DNA of 64,000 nt from Undaria pinnatifida (GCA_012845835.1 JABAKD010000029.1:1618970-1682969), one strand, 5' to 3'. Counted from the stretch's first letter, positions 1-14,481 are shown. The notes: generated by a model from the letters alone, not told the origin. Numbers and translations are program-made.

Positions 1-440
1 GTAATTCTCGACCTCGCCTGTTGACGTATAGCCTCGTGAAAGACTGCCATAATTATCGGCCTTGATTCTTGATATTTTCTCGTGACGATCGGTCGTGGTA
101 CCAGTTGTTGTTATTATTGTTGGTCTCAAGTCAACGCATCGCCCTAATCTAGCATGTGGTCAGTCTGTGGTCACAGGGAAAGCTCCAAACACTCCGTAAC
201 GGAATAATGCAACAGGAGCAAAAACACCATGAACTAAAATTTCGCACATATTTGGCAGAGCAAGGTGCCAGCTGAAGAGTTCGTCTATCCTCGCTTCTCG
301 AACCTAGCTCCGCCAGGTTTCATTGCCGACGAAACAACAACAACAACAACAACAAAAACAAAAACAACAACTCACCCATTTTCCCTTCTCGAACGCAACC
401 CCGCCGGGTTTTATTGACGATGGCATCCTATCAAGCTCTT

Positions 441-520
441 CTCCTCCTCCTCCTCCTCCTCCTCCTCCTCCTCCTCCTCCTCCTCCTCCTCCTCCTCCTC
501 CTCCTCCTCCTCCTCCTCCT
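441..520. repeat. (TCC)n microsatellite
   Basis: About 27 uninterrupted TCC units. Both strands are open through it (poly-Pro, poly-Glu, poly-Gly), an artefact of the repeat. Confidence 0.95.
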
Positions 521-1859
521 TGTCCTCCTCCGTTGTCCTCATTTTCATCGTGGGTTTGGTCGATGGGCCCCCGCCAGCTGAGCCCCCCAGCACTGCCCAC
601 ACTGGATTCTTTGTCTGAGCTCCCCAAGAGTGATGGTGGCAGGCTTCTGTTACCGCTTGAGTCTATGTCTGGGCTCGCCAGCACAGACGGTGGCAGGTTA
701 CTGTTGCCACCTTTCTCCAGCTGAAAAAAGGATGGAGCAGCCAGTAACGCGGAATGCCGATGTCAGAAAACCGAATCATCCTACGGCAGAGGTGGCGCGT
801 TTTTGTTGGGGGAAGGTCAACCCCTTCTGACCGGTTGAGCAGCTCCTCAGGTAAGTGTGTAACTATCGGCAAGTACGAGAAGGTTACGAGTATATCTTTT
901 GTTGGAGGACCAGCGCAGCATAGAAGTGTTCGGTCGGGCTTGCGCGAACGGATGTCTTCGACAGTCGCGTGTCGGGTGATGAGGGATGATGGATGATGAT
1001 GTTGATGTTGAGCTAGGTGCTCATGCTCGGGGCTCGGAAAATTCGTAGAATCTGCTTCACCCGTATATAGCGCGTGATGACTTAACGGCAAACGGAGTCT
1101 AGAGGGTAGCGCTGTGATCTGGCTGGACGGCTGTTATTGCCGCTTGATTTGTCCGGGCTCAACGAAACCGGCAGCGGCAGGGTTTCATTGCCGAGTCTTG
1201 TCCAAATCAAAGCCGAATTATCATCGGGACGTCGGGAATCGTACTGTCATGGGTTGAGATTAATGGTTTATGCACCGTGGTCCTCTGCCATCCACCTGCG
1301 GCGTCATTTTACGGCGTCATAAACGCCAACAGTATCCGAGAATAACACGGATTTTTAACGCTTTAGAGTCGTTCCAAACGAATGGGACCGAAAAACATTT
1401 TTTCCTGATATTTTGAACTTCTGAAATGCCACCCTTTCAAAAAGGCAATCACGCTTTTAACGTCAGGATACTCCTGACATCTTCTCGCGACAGAAATGAG
1501 GCCAAGCATCGTAGCGGGGGGGGGAACCGGGGCGGGGGAGGGCGGCTGCTGTGTTGGCCCGGATCTGACTCATGAAAAGGAAGGAAGATGGAAAAAAGTG
1601 CAACAATAATATATAGATGTGGGATGGCGGGATGGAACCAAAAATCCCGAGCACACTCCGTCCAATGAGGGGGGAAAAGCGTCAATATCAGTTGTTTGAG
1701 AGATTCAGTAGGCAAAATCGACGAATATCGACGAGCCGATCAGCGGGAATGCTGAATCCTCCGCGCCACAAAATTGAAAGCACGTATCACTACTGAGGAT
1801 TGAGACAAGGTGACAGCTGCGACCCCGACTTGTTGTCCAGAAGATGGGTCAAATATCGG

Positions 1860-2055
1860 TGACAAAACGATCAAGGCTACGTTAGGGGGGGTCACCTTAA
1901 GGGCCCTTTTTTTCTCCAGTGGCTGGGGGTCGCTCGCGCAAGTGACCTCCCCCCCCCCCCCCCGCTTGTTCCTTTTTTCGTGCTGTTCTAGTTTTCGATA
2001 GTGTGAGTCCGAAATGGAATGGAATGGTAAGCTACGCTGCGCCAAAAAAAAAAGT
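1860..2055 (+). mobile_element. MITE family D copy
   Basis: It shares GGGTCACTTTTGGGGGCCC-like and CGCGCAAGTGACC-like boxes, then TTCGTGCTGTT, and ends TAAGCTACGCTGCGCCAAAA as other copies do (15160, 29655, 45830, 47530). Confidence 0.6.
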
Positions 2056-2328
2056 CCTAAGTTATTTTTGTATCATAACATCTCCCTACTAATAGAGCAG
2101 ACTTGGTCAAACAAGAAAACTATAGATCTGTAAGAAAAACGTTGACAATCTTGAGGTCCGGTTTTTCTAAGCGTCATTTTTTTTGTGGTTGTCGAACGTT
2201 TTAAGTTTCCATCGCGCGCGGGTGCCTTCGCTTTCTGTGTCTGCGTCATTTTTTTTGTATGATGAGACAACATAAACGCCTTATATTATCGGATGACAAG
2301 CATCGTAGTGAAAACGTGAGTGACTTAC

Positions 2329-2410
2329 CAGAATCCCCACCTTTGCTTGCAGCTCCTGCGCGCGTTCTTGGGCCTCCTTAAGAGCAGCGTTGGCGTCTTT
2401 CGCCTCCGAC
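2329..2410 (-). CDS. Gene 1 exon: coiled coil (last exon seen)
   Basis: The acceptor GTGTGGACAG and strong donor CTG|GTAAGTCAC define 82 bp: one base finishing an Arg codon, then SEAKDANAALKEAQERAQEL and QAKVGIL, ending in phase 0. The strong donor means at least one further exon lies to the left, probably outside the window. Confidence 0.7.
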
Positions 2411-5400
2411 CTGTCCACACAACGAGTACCGTGACATACACACAGTATTGCAGGACACTTTAAATAGTAATAAATGGGAAATAAGAAAGGCAGGCTTTAT
2501 ATTTTCAGGAAAATGACGTCGCGAAATCCGTTGTACTAAAGCTAGTGTAGAACACGCCCTCCCAGAAAATAAGAAACCCAGCTTGAGTCAGTATTTCTGG
2601 GGGGTGTCCTGTACTTATACACACAAAATATATTGGAGGAGGCAATTCGGCGCGCTCACGGCTTGTATTCCCCGCCTTCCAGCAGCCGCCCATGTACGGC
2701 GGATGATACAAATGAGCATAATGTATGCCATGTTGGGCCGACTACAAGCTGAGAAACCGCAGGAGAGGGATCAACTCAGGCGAAAAGCAGATTTCAGGAA
2801 TGCAAACCCGATTGTCCAGGGTCACCGCTCTAGAATACCTTATCCTTGCCGGCCTCCTGTCCCTCATTGATGCAGCTCGGATACTGTAATGGAACGCCCT
2901 CCGTAGAAGGATAGCTTATAGATTCGGCGTGAAACCATGTCATGGTTGAGGTGAAACCACGTGATATTAGATGTCACACCCACGTCAAGGGCATCTTAGA
3001 TGAGCGGCAATGTAGGTGACGATGATGGGACAAGAAGGAAGCCCCTCATCTCACTACCCTGCCCTACCCTGCTCTACCCTGCGCTACCTACCCGGCGCTA
3101 CCCTGCAGCCCTGTTATGTCTGTCTTTTAGAGTTCAATGTAGAGGAAGTAAGGCATAAGCTTTGAGTCTATCCAGCGAGCCATGAGAAGAGACCAACCAA
3201 AGACACCGGAACCAATGAGGAGCACGCTTCCAAACACCGACCAACCACGCATCCCCCACTCGGAGTGCCACCACAACACGCGTTGCGGTAGGGATAGCAG
3301 CAAAATTTGTTGAGGTTCTCTCGATCCATACTACTAACACTACGGTACAAGCGAACTAACCCTTTGGGAGTATAATATCTTGATTATAGTATAGGACGCG
3401 TGCTACAATCGAGGTGAACCATTTTTTTTTTCTGAGGTTCCTCAATTTGGGAGCTTAAGACAGCCCTCTCCCAAAAACTGATTTGGAGAAAAATAAAACT
3501 GCTATCATACCGGATGGACAATCCCATCTGGCCCGGGTACACATTGAGAATCTTGCAAAAATAAAGTGGCCTACGTGTATTATTTATTTATTTTCCGACG
3601 ATTTTGCCCAGGTTAAGGAGCCCCGTCATTCAGAAAACAAAATAGCCAAAAAAAGGTATATCTCTCTGTCGTAGCGCGCGTCCCTCTGAAGGTTCCTCAC
3701 TTGAGGGTCTCCCTGTGCCCCCCTAACATCTGATGACAAAGTGCTACCCGAAGAGCTAGTCCGCCGTTTCCTATCAATAGGCATACAAAACATTTTGAAA
3801 AACAAGAATAACAGTTTCCGACGATATTTGCAATAGGTTAAGGAGTCCCGTCCTTCAGAGACGTTTCAGCCAAAAAATGGTATACCTCTATTCGAAACAC
3901 GCGGTGCTCTACACCGCACCCGACAGCCTCGTCATTGCTGAGCTTTCCGCACGCTTTACGGTGTCCAATGCACTTTGGTGTGTCGAGGCCAATTGTAACT
4001 CTCTGCCTGCTTCGTCTTGGAGAACACTACAGTATCTGGTATATAGCACCAAGCACGCGATGCATCCTTTGGTGCTTTCGTGGGCAGAACATCTCCACTG
4101 TTAGCGTGACGCACTGCCGCGCCACGTACAATTGTGTGATCCACCACAATGGATGAACATCGCCAAATGTTAGCGTTACGTGCTGCCGCGCTCATACAGT
4201 TGCGTGGTCTACCACAATATCTTTCCTTGGGCCTTTTACCACTACCAAGCGTGGTTCCCCTCTATTTTCAAGCAGTTCGTCACTACATCGGAGGGCGGAG
4301 TTCCAAAGGGACGCGTTCTACGACAGAGGTGCATCAACCATTGTGTTTTTTCTTGTGGTTTCCTCAATTTGGGAGCTTAAGACATGCCCTCTGCCAAAGA
4401 AATGATTTGGAGAAAAACTAAAACTGCTAAAACCGGGTAAAAAAAATACCATGGTGCCCTAGGTACACGGCGAGAATCATCATGCCAAAATAAATTGGGC
4501 TATTTCCGACGATTTGGGGTTAAGGAGCATCGTCATTCAGAAACCATTTTTTCAGACGAAAAGTGCTACCACCTCTATCGTAGAACGCGTCTCAGAAAGC
4601 AGGACCATTCCAAGGCACGGTCCTTTGAAGGCACGGTCCTTCGAAGGCACGGCTCTTCTAAGGCACGCCCCTTGTCAAGCACGGCGTTGGCACGAAGAGC
4701 GGCTCCCTAGCTCGACAACAGGAAAATATGACAGCACCACTAGTGCCAGACCCCCAAGTACTGAAAAAGGCAGCCTGTTTTTTTTTTTTGTGGTTTTCAA
4801 GAAGCTCGGGAGCTGATATACAGCGGTTGATGTAGACGGCACCCTCTTCCGAGGTAAGTGCTTCTGTGTCTTGTAAGGTGTTAAAAGTGTCCTGCACCAC
4901 TGCTGTAATACCTTCAACGCTGGCGTAAGTACTGGCTCACCTGGCGAGATGAAGCTCCTGCGACAGGGTAGACACCTTCACAGAATAAAAACGGAACGCA
5001 CAGACGAAGGGAGGGGGAAGATAAAACAGTACGCCCAGACAAAAAAGGGGGGTTTGGATGTGTAGAGTACTACGATATCAATGAAAAGTGGACAGCTTGA
5101 GCAAGTAGTAGGTGGGCGGGGAGGTGGTGGTCATTGTCATGTATGGTCGTAGTCTTGACGTCATAGACCCTTGCATCCCTACCATGCCTGAACGGAGCAC
5201 GTAGGGTTTTTCCCGTCCAGACACTGCTTGCACCGAGTGCAACGCGCCGTGGGGTGTTCGGCGAATCGCATGAAGGGTGAGCTGGTACTTTATCCCATTA
5301 AGAACCGCCGCTTGTGGGGCGGACTTGAGGACGTTGTACGCACTTGATTGCAAAGAGATTACCGCTTCGAATGGCTTGACATTTTTACGGTGTGGGCGCG

Positions 5401-8400
5401 GGAGGGTACCAAATGCTGCCGGGTACCCCGCAACGAAACCTGCGTGCTCTCATACTTCGAGCAAAACCGTTGTTATAAAGCCTAGAGCAGACGATAACAA
5501 TCAGCGGAGACATAAGGACCTTCAGCTACGACATTTCGGTGAGCTCACACAGACAAAACCGTGAATTCAACAGCGGATCTTGCGATGGGGGCCGTCGCCG
5601 ACGAACATCAAAACAGCCTGATAAGAGGGGGAGAACGACGTTGTCGATTTCCGCCGAGGTTTGACCTGTAAGACGGTGGGAGAATCACTTTGGATCCACA
5701 GCATTGATCACTCTCGGGGGCCCTCGACGGAGAAACTGCCCAATGTCGTGCACAGGAATACCATTTGTGCCTTACAATGCTATCCGCGATTTACCAGGTT
5801 TTAGATACATCGCCCTTGGGATATTTTTTTTTATTTTTTATTTTTTTTTTAGCACACTTTCACTTTCCAGCTTCTGGACAAGCCGTGGTCACAGGTGTCA
5901 TCCCTTCTCCTCCCCGGTTCTTGCCTTCAACTTTTATCGCGCATAGGGTTCAGCAATCCCACTGCTCGTCGATTGTTCATCGAATGTTGCTAACTCACGC
6001 TCTCGCGCTTTCCGCAAGTCAATTTGTCCACAAGAAAAAGTCCCAACGAATTTATACGAGTATGCACTCGGCGGGGCTCGAACTCACGAAACTGACCTAT
6101 ACCAGGCTCGAGGATAACCTGATACGCCGCCGGGGCGACCGGCTCTAGGGAATATATGTTCTTCGGGTTAGTCTTAAAATGTTATCCGCTATTCACCAGG
6201 TTTTAGATACTTAGCCCTTGCGATATACGTTCTTCGGGTTACACGTCCAGTTTTCTCAAAGCGTGTGTTTTCCTTTAGGGGTGTAGAGCTAGCTCTTCAA
6301 GTCGGGAGACTCAGAAAGACGGGGTGCACCGTAGTGGCAGCATGCGTCTTTCCAGCAGGTGGTCGCGCGCGCGTTCTCCGAACGGTCGTGGATAGGGAGT
6401 TATTACGAAGTGTTTGATTGTGACCAGAGATGGCCAACCCCACGGCTTATAAAGGTACGCAAAAGGTTTTGTAGACAGTTTCAAATGTATCAGCTGTGAG
6501 CTCGGCCGATTGATGCGTTCTCGTATTGCCTTGGATGGCCGGTAAATACCTGAGAACAGGTAACTGGAACGGTTTCTAAAGGAGTAGGAAGGCGTATCTT
6601 ATGAAAAGAACAATAGGTGGACATATATATGAGAGTCCACCTGGGTTTAGTCTGCAATCGAAGCGTGGAAACGGAATGAGCTCTTCTCTTCTGTCTCCTA
6701 AGCAACGAACACACATGAGTAACCACTACGGTCTGCTCACCAGGGGGATACTATGTGTGCCCATCTCCAGAAACGTGACAAATGGTCGATACTCAACTTT
6801 ACAAGGGCACTATCGTAAAACCCATACCAGCCCGACAAATATAAGCTCGATACGAAACACAATAGGTGTAGCTCGACGTGGAATTGAGGCCATGCGGTGC
6901 TGCTATCATAACCCTAAGAACCGTTCATGCCATAGTTGTATGGTATCACCGTGCAGATAGAACAAATGATTGAAGCATCCATTGGTTGACACGGGGATGC
7001 TTGTCCATTATCTCCTTCCTAACATCTCGGGAGATGTACCTAGTTTTCAACTGCAAGTCATGCCGAGCTTTTGCTTATTGTGGGACTAGTATGATATTGA
7101 TATTCCAAGGACATTGGACAATGTTTGTTAGTCTAACTGCGGAGAGCTCTCCGTCGGTCAAATTAATGCTTCAACACCGGCCCTATAGCGGCAACCGGCA
7201 CTGCTCCGCATACTCATGCTACCATGTGGCAAGCAATTTCATAGGCACCGTAGCGGGCAACCAGCACTAATCAACCTGCACAGTAGAGAAATCACTACTG
7301 AAGTGAAAAAAATTGTTGGCCAAAAATTGCTCATAATAACTATAGTACCCATACGTACCATATCGCACCACCACATATCACATGAAAGCCTGAACGAGCT
7401 GATGATTTACGGGCTAAAAAAAACATGATTCACCTTGAGCGTGGATTCTTCGAGAGCTGTCGCGGCGTCGTTAGTGCTCAGAACCGTCCTAAGCCTCTTG
7501 ATCTCCGCCTTCGATGCCGCGAGGGCGTCGCTAGCCTCTCCTGCTTCGTCTTGCGCGGTCTCCGTCGCCGCCTGCCACGTCAATGAAAACAAAACAGATA
7601 AGCAGATATGTTTTTCCTCGTTACAACCCTGGAGAGTGTTTCGATTGTTATATATCAACAGGTAGGGTCGAGGTTTGGGTTGCGTATCGAAGAGCGCAAG
7701 AGAGCTGTAAACTCAGTTTCGTATGTTTGGCGACTTGCAAAGTTTCCGGTATATGCTAAGCTACCATGTGTTTCTGTTTTGGTGAAGTTTTTTTTTCTAA
7801 TAAGTACGGTTTTATCGTGTTATAGTGTGGTGTCACATTGTTTTCTGTTTTTTCGTCGTTTTTGGTTATTAACACTCCACCACGCTGCACATTGTCAGGT
7901 GAAAAATTGTATACCACTAATAAGCAACGCACACGGGAGGAAGAAGAAGGAATCGAGGAAGAATCGATTGGGTGTGGGTGGTGGTGTTCAGTGAATTGTG
8001 TCTCCTTGTGCGTCTAGAATTTAGAATGAAGTAGGTACTGCACATTACCGAAAGGGAAATTGAAAGAAAATGCCAATTTTTGCTGGGACATCGCACCTCG
8101 ACCTCTGCGCGGAGCTCGTTGAACTGCTCGTTCAGATTTGCCAAGTGCTGTTGGCTGGTTTCCAAGTTCGCCCTGCATCGCTCGTACCTCACACGCTCCT
8201 CCTCTAACAGTTCCTTCGTAGCGCTGTGATCCGCCTGCCCCCCGCCCCGCCCAGAGAGTGTTCGAGTCCGCGACAGGAGGCAGAGTAAATATCGCAGCTT
8301 AGGTTAACCCCTGATCATTTGTTAGCATGGGCCTCGTGCGCCTCCGCAGCGCATCGCATTTATGGGTGCAAGCGAGGTTAACGTTCGTATCGCGTAAGGC

Positions 8401-11400
8401 CACAGGCACGTCGTGCCGACACTTAATGTGCCAGTGGGGAAGTGATAAGATCACGACTACATAGTCGTGGTTGTGATTTAAATATACGACTAGGGGGGTG
8501 CTTAGGGGCCACCCCCGGGTTTCAGGCCCCAATAAATAGCCTAAGAACCCCAAACACCTTCCCCATCCCTAACCCCAACTCAAAGCCGAAACGCACGGCC
8601 TGAAACCCGGGCATGGCTCCTAAATGCCCCCGTAGTCGTGGTTTAAATCACGACTATGTAGTCGTAGCTATCGCTTCCCGTGCCAGTGAGAGGTTGCCTG
8701 AAGCACGCCACGGTGGGGGTACGCCCAAATTTCATGAGGTGCTCCTCACCTTGAATGTCTGTACCTCGCACAACAATCGGCTTTTGATGAAACAACTGCT
8801 GTGCCCTTAACCCATTTCCAACTCCTACTTTTTTTTTTTTTTCGAACTCCAAGTGTTTTGTTCTCCATGTCGGGACTGAGGTGCTAAAAGGGTTAAGCGA
8901 CCCCATGAATAATCCCACGGGCTATGTACAGGAACAAAACGTGATAGGGGTATACCTCTTTTTGGCGAAAATGCATTTTTTGGATGACGGGGCTCTTCAA
9001 CCGAGGAAGCTTTTTTTTTTTTTTCAATTGTATATACTTTTCCGCAGAACTGTTTTAGAAGACATAATTATAGGTCATGGGCCGCATCGCAGATATCCAT
9101 TTTCTCCAAAAAACAGTTTTAGGGCGAGGTATGTTGAGGCCCTCAAACAAGGAACCTCATCGAAACATCCCTACCGCAATACACGGAGTACAGTCTTTTT
9201 TCAGTTGTGAACCTTCAAACGTATGTACCAGCATGGGCCTGGCGCGCACGTGTACGCTGACTTCCGATTTCATTATTTTAATACGTTTCGGCGGATGTAT
9301 GAGTTGCTTCAGCTATGATATACCTGGTATACACGTACCACTGTACCATTTTTATTTGGTTTGTTATATTTGTTCCCCTCTGTCCCGTGAGCACGGACTT
9401 GACTCTACGCAAGTTAATGTGAGAACAACAACAACGTTAAGGTCCTCAGCTCTGATAATGAAGAGCTTCGACAGTCAGAAAAACGCCTGGGCCCAAAAAT
9501 GATGTATACATCTACCCTAACACTCGTCTTCCACCTTTTCGCCCTTGAGACGGCGCTGAATCTCGTCGCTCTTATTCCGAGCGTCCAGAAGAACTTTAGA
9601 GTCCGCGCTTGTCGATATCTTCAGGTCCTCCACCTTTCGAGGTGTCGACATCATGCGCCGCAAAACAGGCAGTGGCGCCAAACGTGCGTTACGGGGGCTG
9701 GGAGGATAGGTTATCTGATCATGTGCGGAGTATCGATATCGTGCCGTAAAAACAATGGCGAAAAAAGTGCACTCTATGGGGGAGTAAAATATTTACATTA
9801 AATTATGTACCCGTCGGTAGGATGTGCCGCAGCAAGGCGGTTATTTTCGTCGTTGCCAATTGTCTAGTCGTGCAGATCAAAGTTTTGTCTAGCCGTAATA
9901 ATTTGTCTCGACTATGGCAACTCATAGTTATCGACAACCCGTTGGTCCTACTGCATCCTTCGTCGGGGAGTTTCTTAAGGGCGTGATGCGTCGCGATCCG
10001 ATCCCTCTTTGTCTAGCACACAATCACATCGCGAAAAAATACTCTCCGACCGCATTCAAAAACTGTTTCTGGTGTGTGGTCGCATGAGCTGTCCGAACGT
10101 CCAGGGCTGGAATCCATCTCGTGTATTTCCCAATCCACCTTCCCGAGTTAACCGCACGTAGGAAGGCACAAGTTGTCCGCGGGCAAACGTCGCCCCACGC
10201 CGCGGACAGCGGTACTCCCCCGTACCGCCGCCTATAGTTGTCGACAGTAGCCAGCTTAACATCTGAAAAAAAAAAACACGGACAAGTTGCTTTTTGCCAG
10301 AAGTATCACGCACGTCTCGTTTATCCCCTGGCAATGGGCCTGCCGGTCATAACTACGATAGTTGAAAATCACGCGGCTTGTTTGTGAAGCTGAGTGTCGT
10401 CAACAAGCGGACCGGGCCGACTTCACCGATGTGACGTATTCGATAAAAATTTTGACGAAAAATTCACCTTCGCCTTCAGCATAGCGATTTCGCCATCCTT
10501 TATGTGCAAGCTTTCTTCCTTCGACTCCTGTTCTTGGGACAAGGCCTCACGCAATCTCTCTACCTCCTCGCGAAGAGTCGGGATCACTTCCAGCTCTTCC
10601 TCCTGCAGCGTTTCACATCACACCAACGACAGCGACACATGCGGGGGGTGAAGACGTTTGTCGTTGTACCTTATGCTCCTGGTTGTCTGTCAGGTGTTCA
10701 CTGGAAAGCCACTTACATTTAGTATTGAAATTAACGTGTCGAAAGGGAAGCGTCGGCATCACCGCGAGCTCTTCCTCCAGCAGCGCGATCACATTAAATC
10801 GAGAGGAACAGCAAACGCGTGTGGTGTCCACCTCGTGTATAATTTTATTTTCAGCAATTTCTGAGCCCAAAAAGGTTCACGCGTACCGATTTTTGCTCGA
10901 ATTCCGCGTACCAGGGTCCGCAGGGAAACTATTGTGGGCCTATCAGGAAAAAAAAGAGATAAGGACAAGGTGACACTGCAGCAGGGGGGGGTTAAGGCGC
11001 GTCGACGACGGTCGCGCTTGCCTTCGACCTCCGCAGGTTTGGAGTTACGGTGCTCCAACAAACGTGCCAGCTTTTCCTGGCACCGCAGATGTCTGAACCA
11101 CCTCGGCGTACCAAGTGCCCCAAAGCGCCGGGGCCGAATCGGCACCGCATGGCACATGGTCGTTGCATGGTCATTGCATGGCCATTGCCGCACCGTGTGG
11201 AGGCGTACTGCCAAGACCCGCGGTACGGTAGAGTTGGTCTAGATTGGTATGAGACTCGTTGACACCGTGCAACGGCTTTGCACATTTTTCTCTCTTCTGA
11301 GGCAACTCTCATTTCGAGAAGCTCTTGTATGTCTCACCCACAACCAAATGTTTGCGTAAACTATAAAGTGGGGTCCGATGAAGAAAAACAAACCCATGCC

Positions 11401-14400
11401 CTAAACATAAAAATATACCAGGTACAGTACAGTGCCCGGCATATATTTTCCAAAAAAGCAAGAAAATCGTTACATTCCGGCGTTTTTGGGTCAAGAGAAC
11501 CCCGTCATTATTGAAAAACACATATAGCCAAACAGAGGTATACCATATACCTCTATCATAGCACGCGTCCATAACCCTAACCCTAACCCTTACCCCAACC
11601 CTAACCCATTCGAGGAGTTCTATAGCTCACCCAAAGAACCCAAAACGTTGGAACAAAAAAAAAGATGTACGCTTGACCTTCCCCATACGACGAATACGCA
11701 TAGTGAAACACGAACGAAAAAAAATCCTGTGATACTGGATGGTTTTGTCTTAGTTCAGCAACCCTGTCCGGCTTCGGAAAAACTAAAAATATTCTTGGCG
11801 AAATATGTGCCACCCCCTAGCGTTGCCACCCGTCCCGAGCGACAACGCCCACCCATCCACTCGCCTTTCGCCTTAGCTTGACTTCCCACGTGAACTCGGA
11901 CCGCCGCGCCTCTTCTCTGAGTGCAAGAACTTCGGCTTCGCAGTCCTTTTTCGTCCTGGAGAGACGATAAATCGAGAGACTTGCCATCAAAAATCGGTCC
12001 ACAAGGGGATGAAAATCTCTATGATAGCCGGCGTGTTCTATGTCTGCGTCGAGCCACCACAGCCTAGGCGCACAAGGCGATGGCAATCTTTACCCGGTTT
12101 TCTTTTGTTGTGTCTGCATCGCGGAATCAGAGGCTACGAGTCGAGAGCAGATAACTGATCATTTGCTTCGCCCTCTCTTGTCAACAAACAGAAGGAGAGG
12201 TCAGGGCAATTGGTGTGGCAGACGGCGCATGTAGAGCGGTAGTTAATCAATTACTTCAAGTAGTTTGGCTTCACAGTCCTCCTTCGCCCCTGAAGACGGG
12301 GCATCAAAAGACGGGTTAAATCAAAGACGACGAAAAACGCGGTGACAATCTCTATGATAGCCAGCGTGTTCTGTGTCTGCGTCTTGGTACCACAGTCTAG
12401 AAGATAGATGACAACTTTGTATATTGCTACGATGTTTAGTAGCCCTCGGTTGAGGTGTCCCGTCGGACTTTGGCCTAGAAGCGCCACTCCTACATTACCA
12501 CGCGTTGTTTGCCCACTTTCTCTACTCGTACCTCTCGAGCTTGACCACGAGGGCGTCCCTGTTGGCGGTATTCCTGTCGTCCAAGTCTTTGACGCGCTGC
12601 CTCGTTAGCATTAACTCAGCCTTCAGTTGAGCAGCTTCCTTTCCACTTTCCTCCATCTGCACGGTCAGTGCGCTGAATAGAGGTCAATAAGTTTGCGCGC
12701 AGCGGGCAGCACGAAATATCAGCGTTGTCATCGTTGGAAGGTTGCGAATCTAGTCGATCTACCGGCCTCCCCCCCCGCCCACGACGCATATATTGCTCTT
12801 CCTCTTTTTTGTGACTCCTGCACCGGTCAAATCTAGCGGTAAAAACGTAGATAAACCGCGAAAACAAATCGAGCCTTTCCACGCTCTGCCACGTTTCGAG
12901 CTAAAAACAATAACAAAAAAAAAGTGTGGTGCGTTTAAGTGCCACGCCTGCACGTAAGAATAACTGGCCCCGAATAAAGCGCTGCGGTGAATTGCTGGTC
13001 ACCCCTTCCCACCCGATTCGTGAGAAAAAAAAAGTAGCTACGGTAGGGAGCGCAACCCTTATGTTTTTTATGTGTTGGATGCATCTGTTTTGTTCCTGAG
13101 ATTTCTCGCTTGACGTGCTTATGTATACCGCCCAAACATCTTGACTTTTAGAAACGTTGTGCGCTAGACTCGATGAACAATCCAACGGTCTCATACAGGT
13201 GTCCATCGAATACCACATTTGTATAGCAACAAAGGGATTCCTCGAGAATTGGGCGGTTCCTCGGTATAGTAGCCCCGTCAGTCTGCGATATGTTGGCAAA
13301 AAAGTGGTACGTCTATCGCACGAACACGCGTGCGTATCGGTTTCGTAAACCTGAGAGGACACGCTCCGTCTCGCGGTTGATGGTTCTCAGGCGCCCCACA
13401 ACAAGTGATACGCGGTTCAACTCTCAAAAACGCACCCGCTGGAGAATTAATGACAAATCCTCCACGCCTTTCATGCTGAATAAAATGTTGAGTGTGTTTC
13501 AGAAGACCGCTTCCCACCGAGTTCATTTGATTAAATCTAACCAACGCTGGGTGCGGTGTGGCATCCCCTTCACACGTCATTCGTTTGGTAAGCTTTGCGA
13601 CGAGCTTCAAGTTAACCCTTATTTAATCAACAGATTCCTCTCGTGCTTGCCAAAAGGCGGTGGTGCGTTTCGGTACCCCTTTTCCGCCGCCTGTCACGCG
13701 AAATAAAACGCTACGGTGCGTTTTAGTGACCGTTTCTCCACCAAGGTTTGCTCGGTAAGCCTTGCCACATGCTGGGCTCGTTTTTGACAGGGATTTTCAC
13801 AGGTCGAATCATTTCTCGCGGGTAGGTTCGAGTTACACCCTTCTCGACCCGACCCGACCCGACCCGACCCGACCCGACCCGACCCGACCCGACCCGACCC
13901 GACCCGACCCGACCCGACCCGACCCGACCCGACCCGACCCGACCCGACCCGACCCGACCCGACCCGACCCGACCCGACCCGACCCGACCCGACCCGACCC
14001 GACCCGACCCGACCCGACCCGACCCGACCCGACCCGACCCGACCCGACCCGACCCGACCCGACCCGACCCGACTCGACCGGACCCGACCCGACCCAACCC
14101 GACCCGACCCGACCCGACCCGACCCGACTCGACCCGACCCAACCCGACCCCCATCAGACCCGACCCTACCGGACCCGACCCGATCGGGTCATTCCCCGTG
14201 AAAACTCTAATTATAGTTACCCTTTCCCACCTGATTCTCTTTGTTAGCCTAACGACACGTTTCGTCTCGCGGGTGACGATCTCGAGGTGTCCTCCGCAGG
14301 TGATACACGATTCGACCCTCAAAAACGCGTCTTCCGGCGAAAAGAGGTCCAGCACGGGACGCATGTCGAGACTAGGAACAGCGTCCGTGATGTCAGTTCC

Positions 14401-14481
14401 AGGTCCTCCCTGGGCGGCGTACTCCTTAGAGAGGTCGGTGTGGCGAAACGTCGGGAGGGGTGGCCGGGGGGGGGGCAGCAG

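Larger units (their letters stand above)
1..2328. other. Left flank without a convincing gene
   Basis: It contains a (TCC)n array, short degenerate direct repeats (GGTGGCAGGCTTCTGTTACC, GGTGGCAGGTTACTGTTGCC and similar, 630-720 and 1125-1200) and a family D MITE. A perfect plus-strand donor (CTCAG|GTAAGTGTG at 850) follows an open frame, so a plus-strand exon is possible but unsupported on its 5' side. Confidence 0.4.

Noticed and set aside
304..724. Plus-strand Gln/Pro-rich and minus-strand Gly-rich or Glu-rich frames
   Set aside because: They are driven by the (TCC)n array and CAA run; both strands are open and there is no other support.
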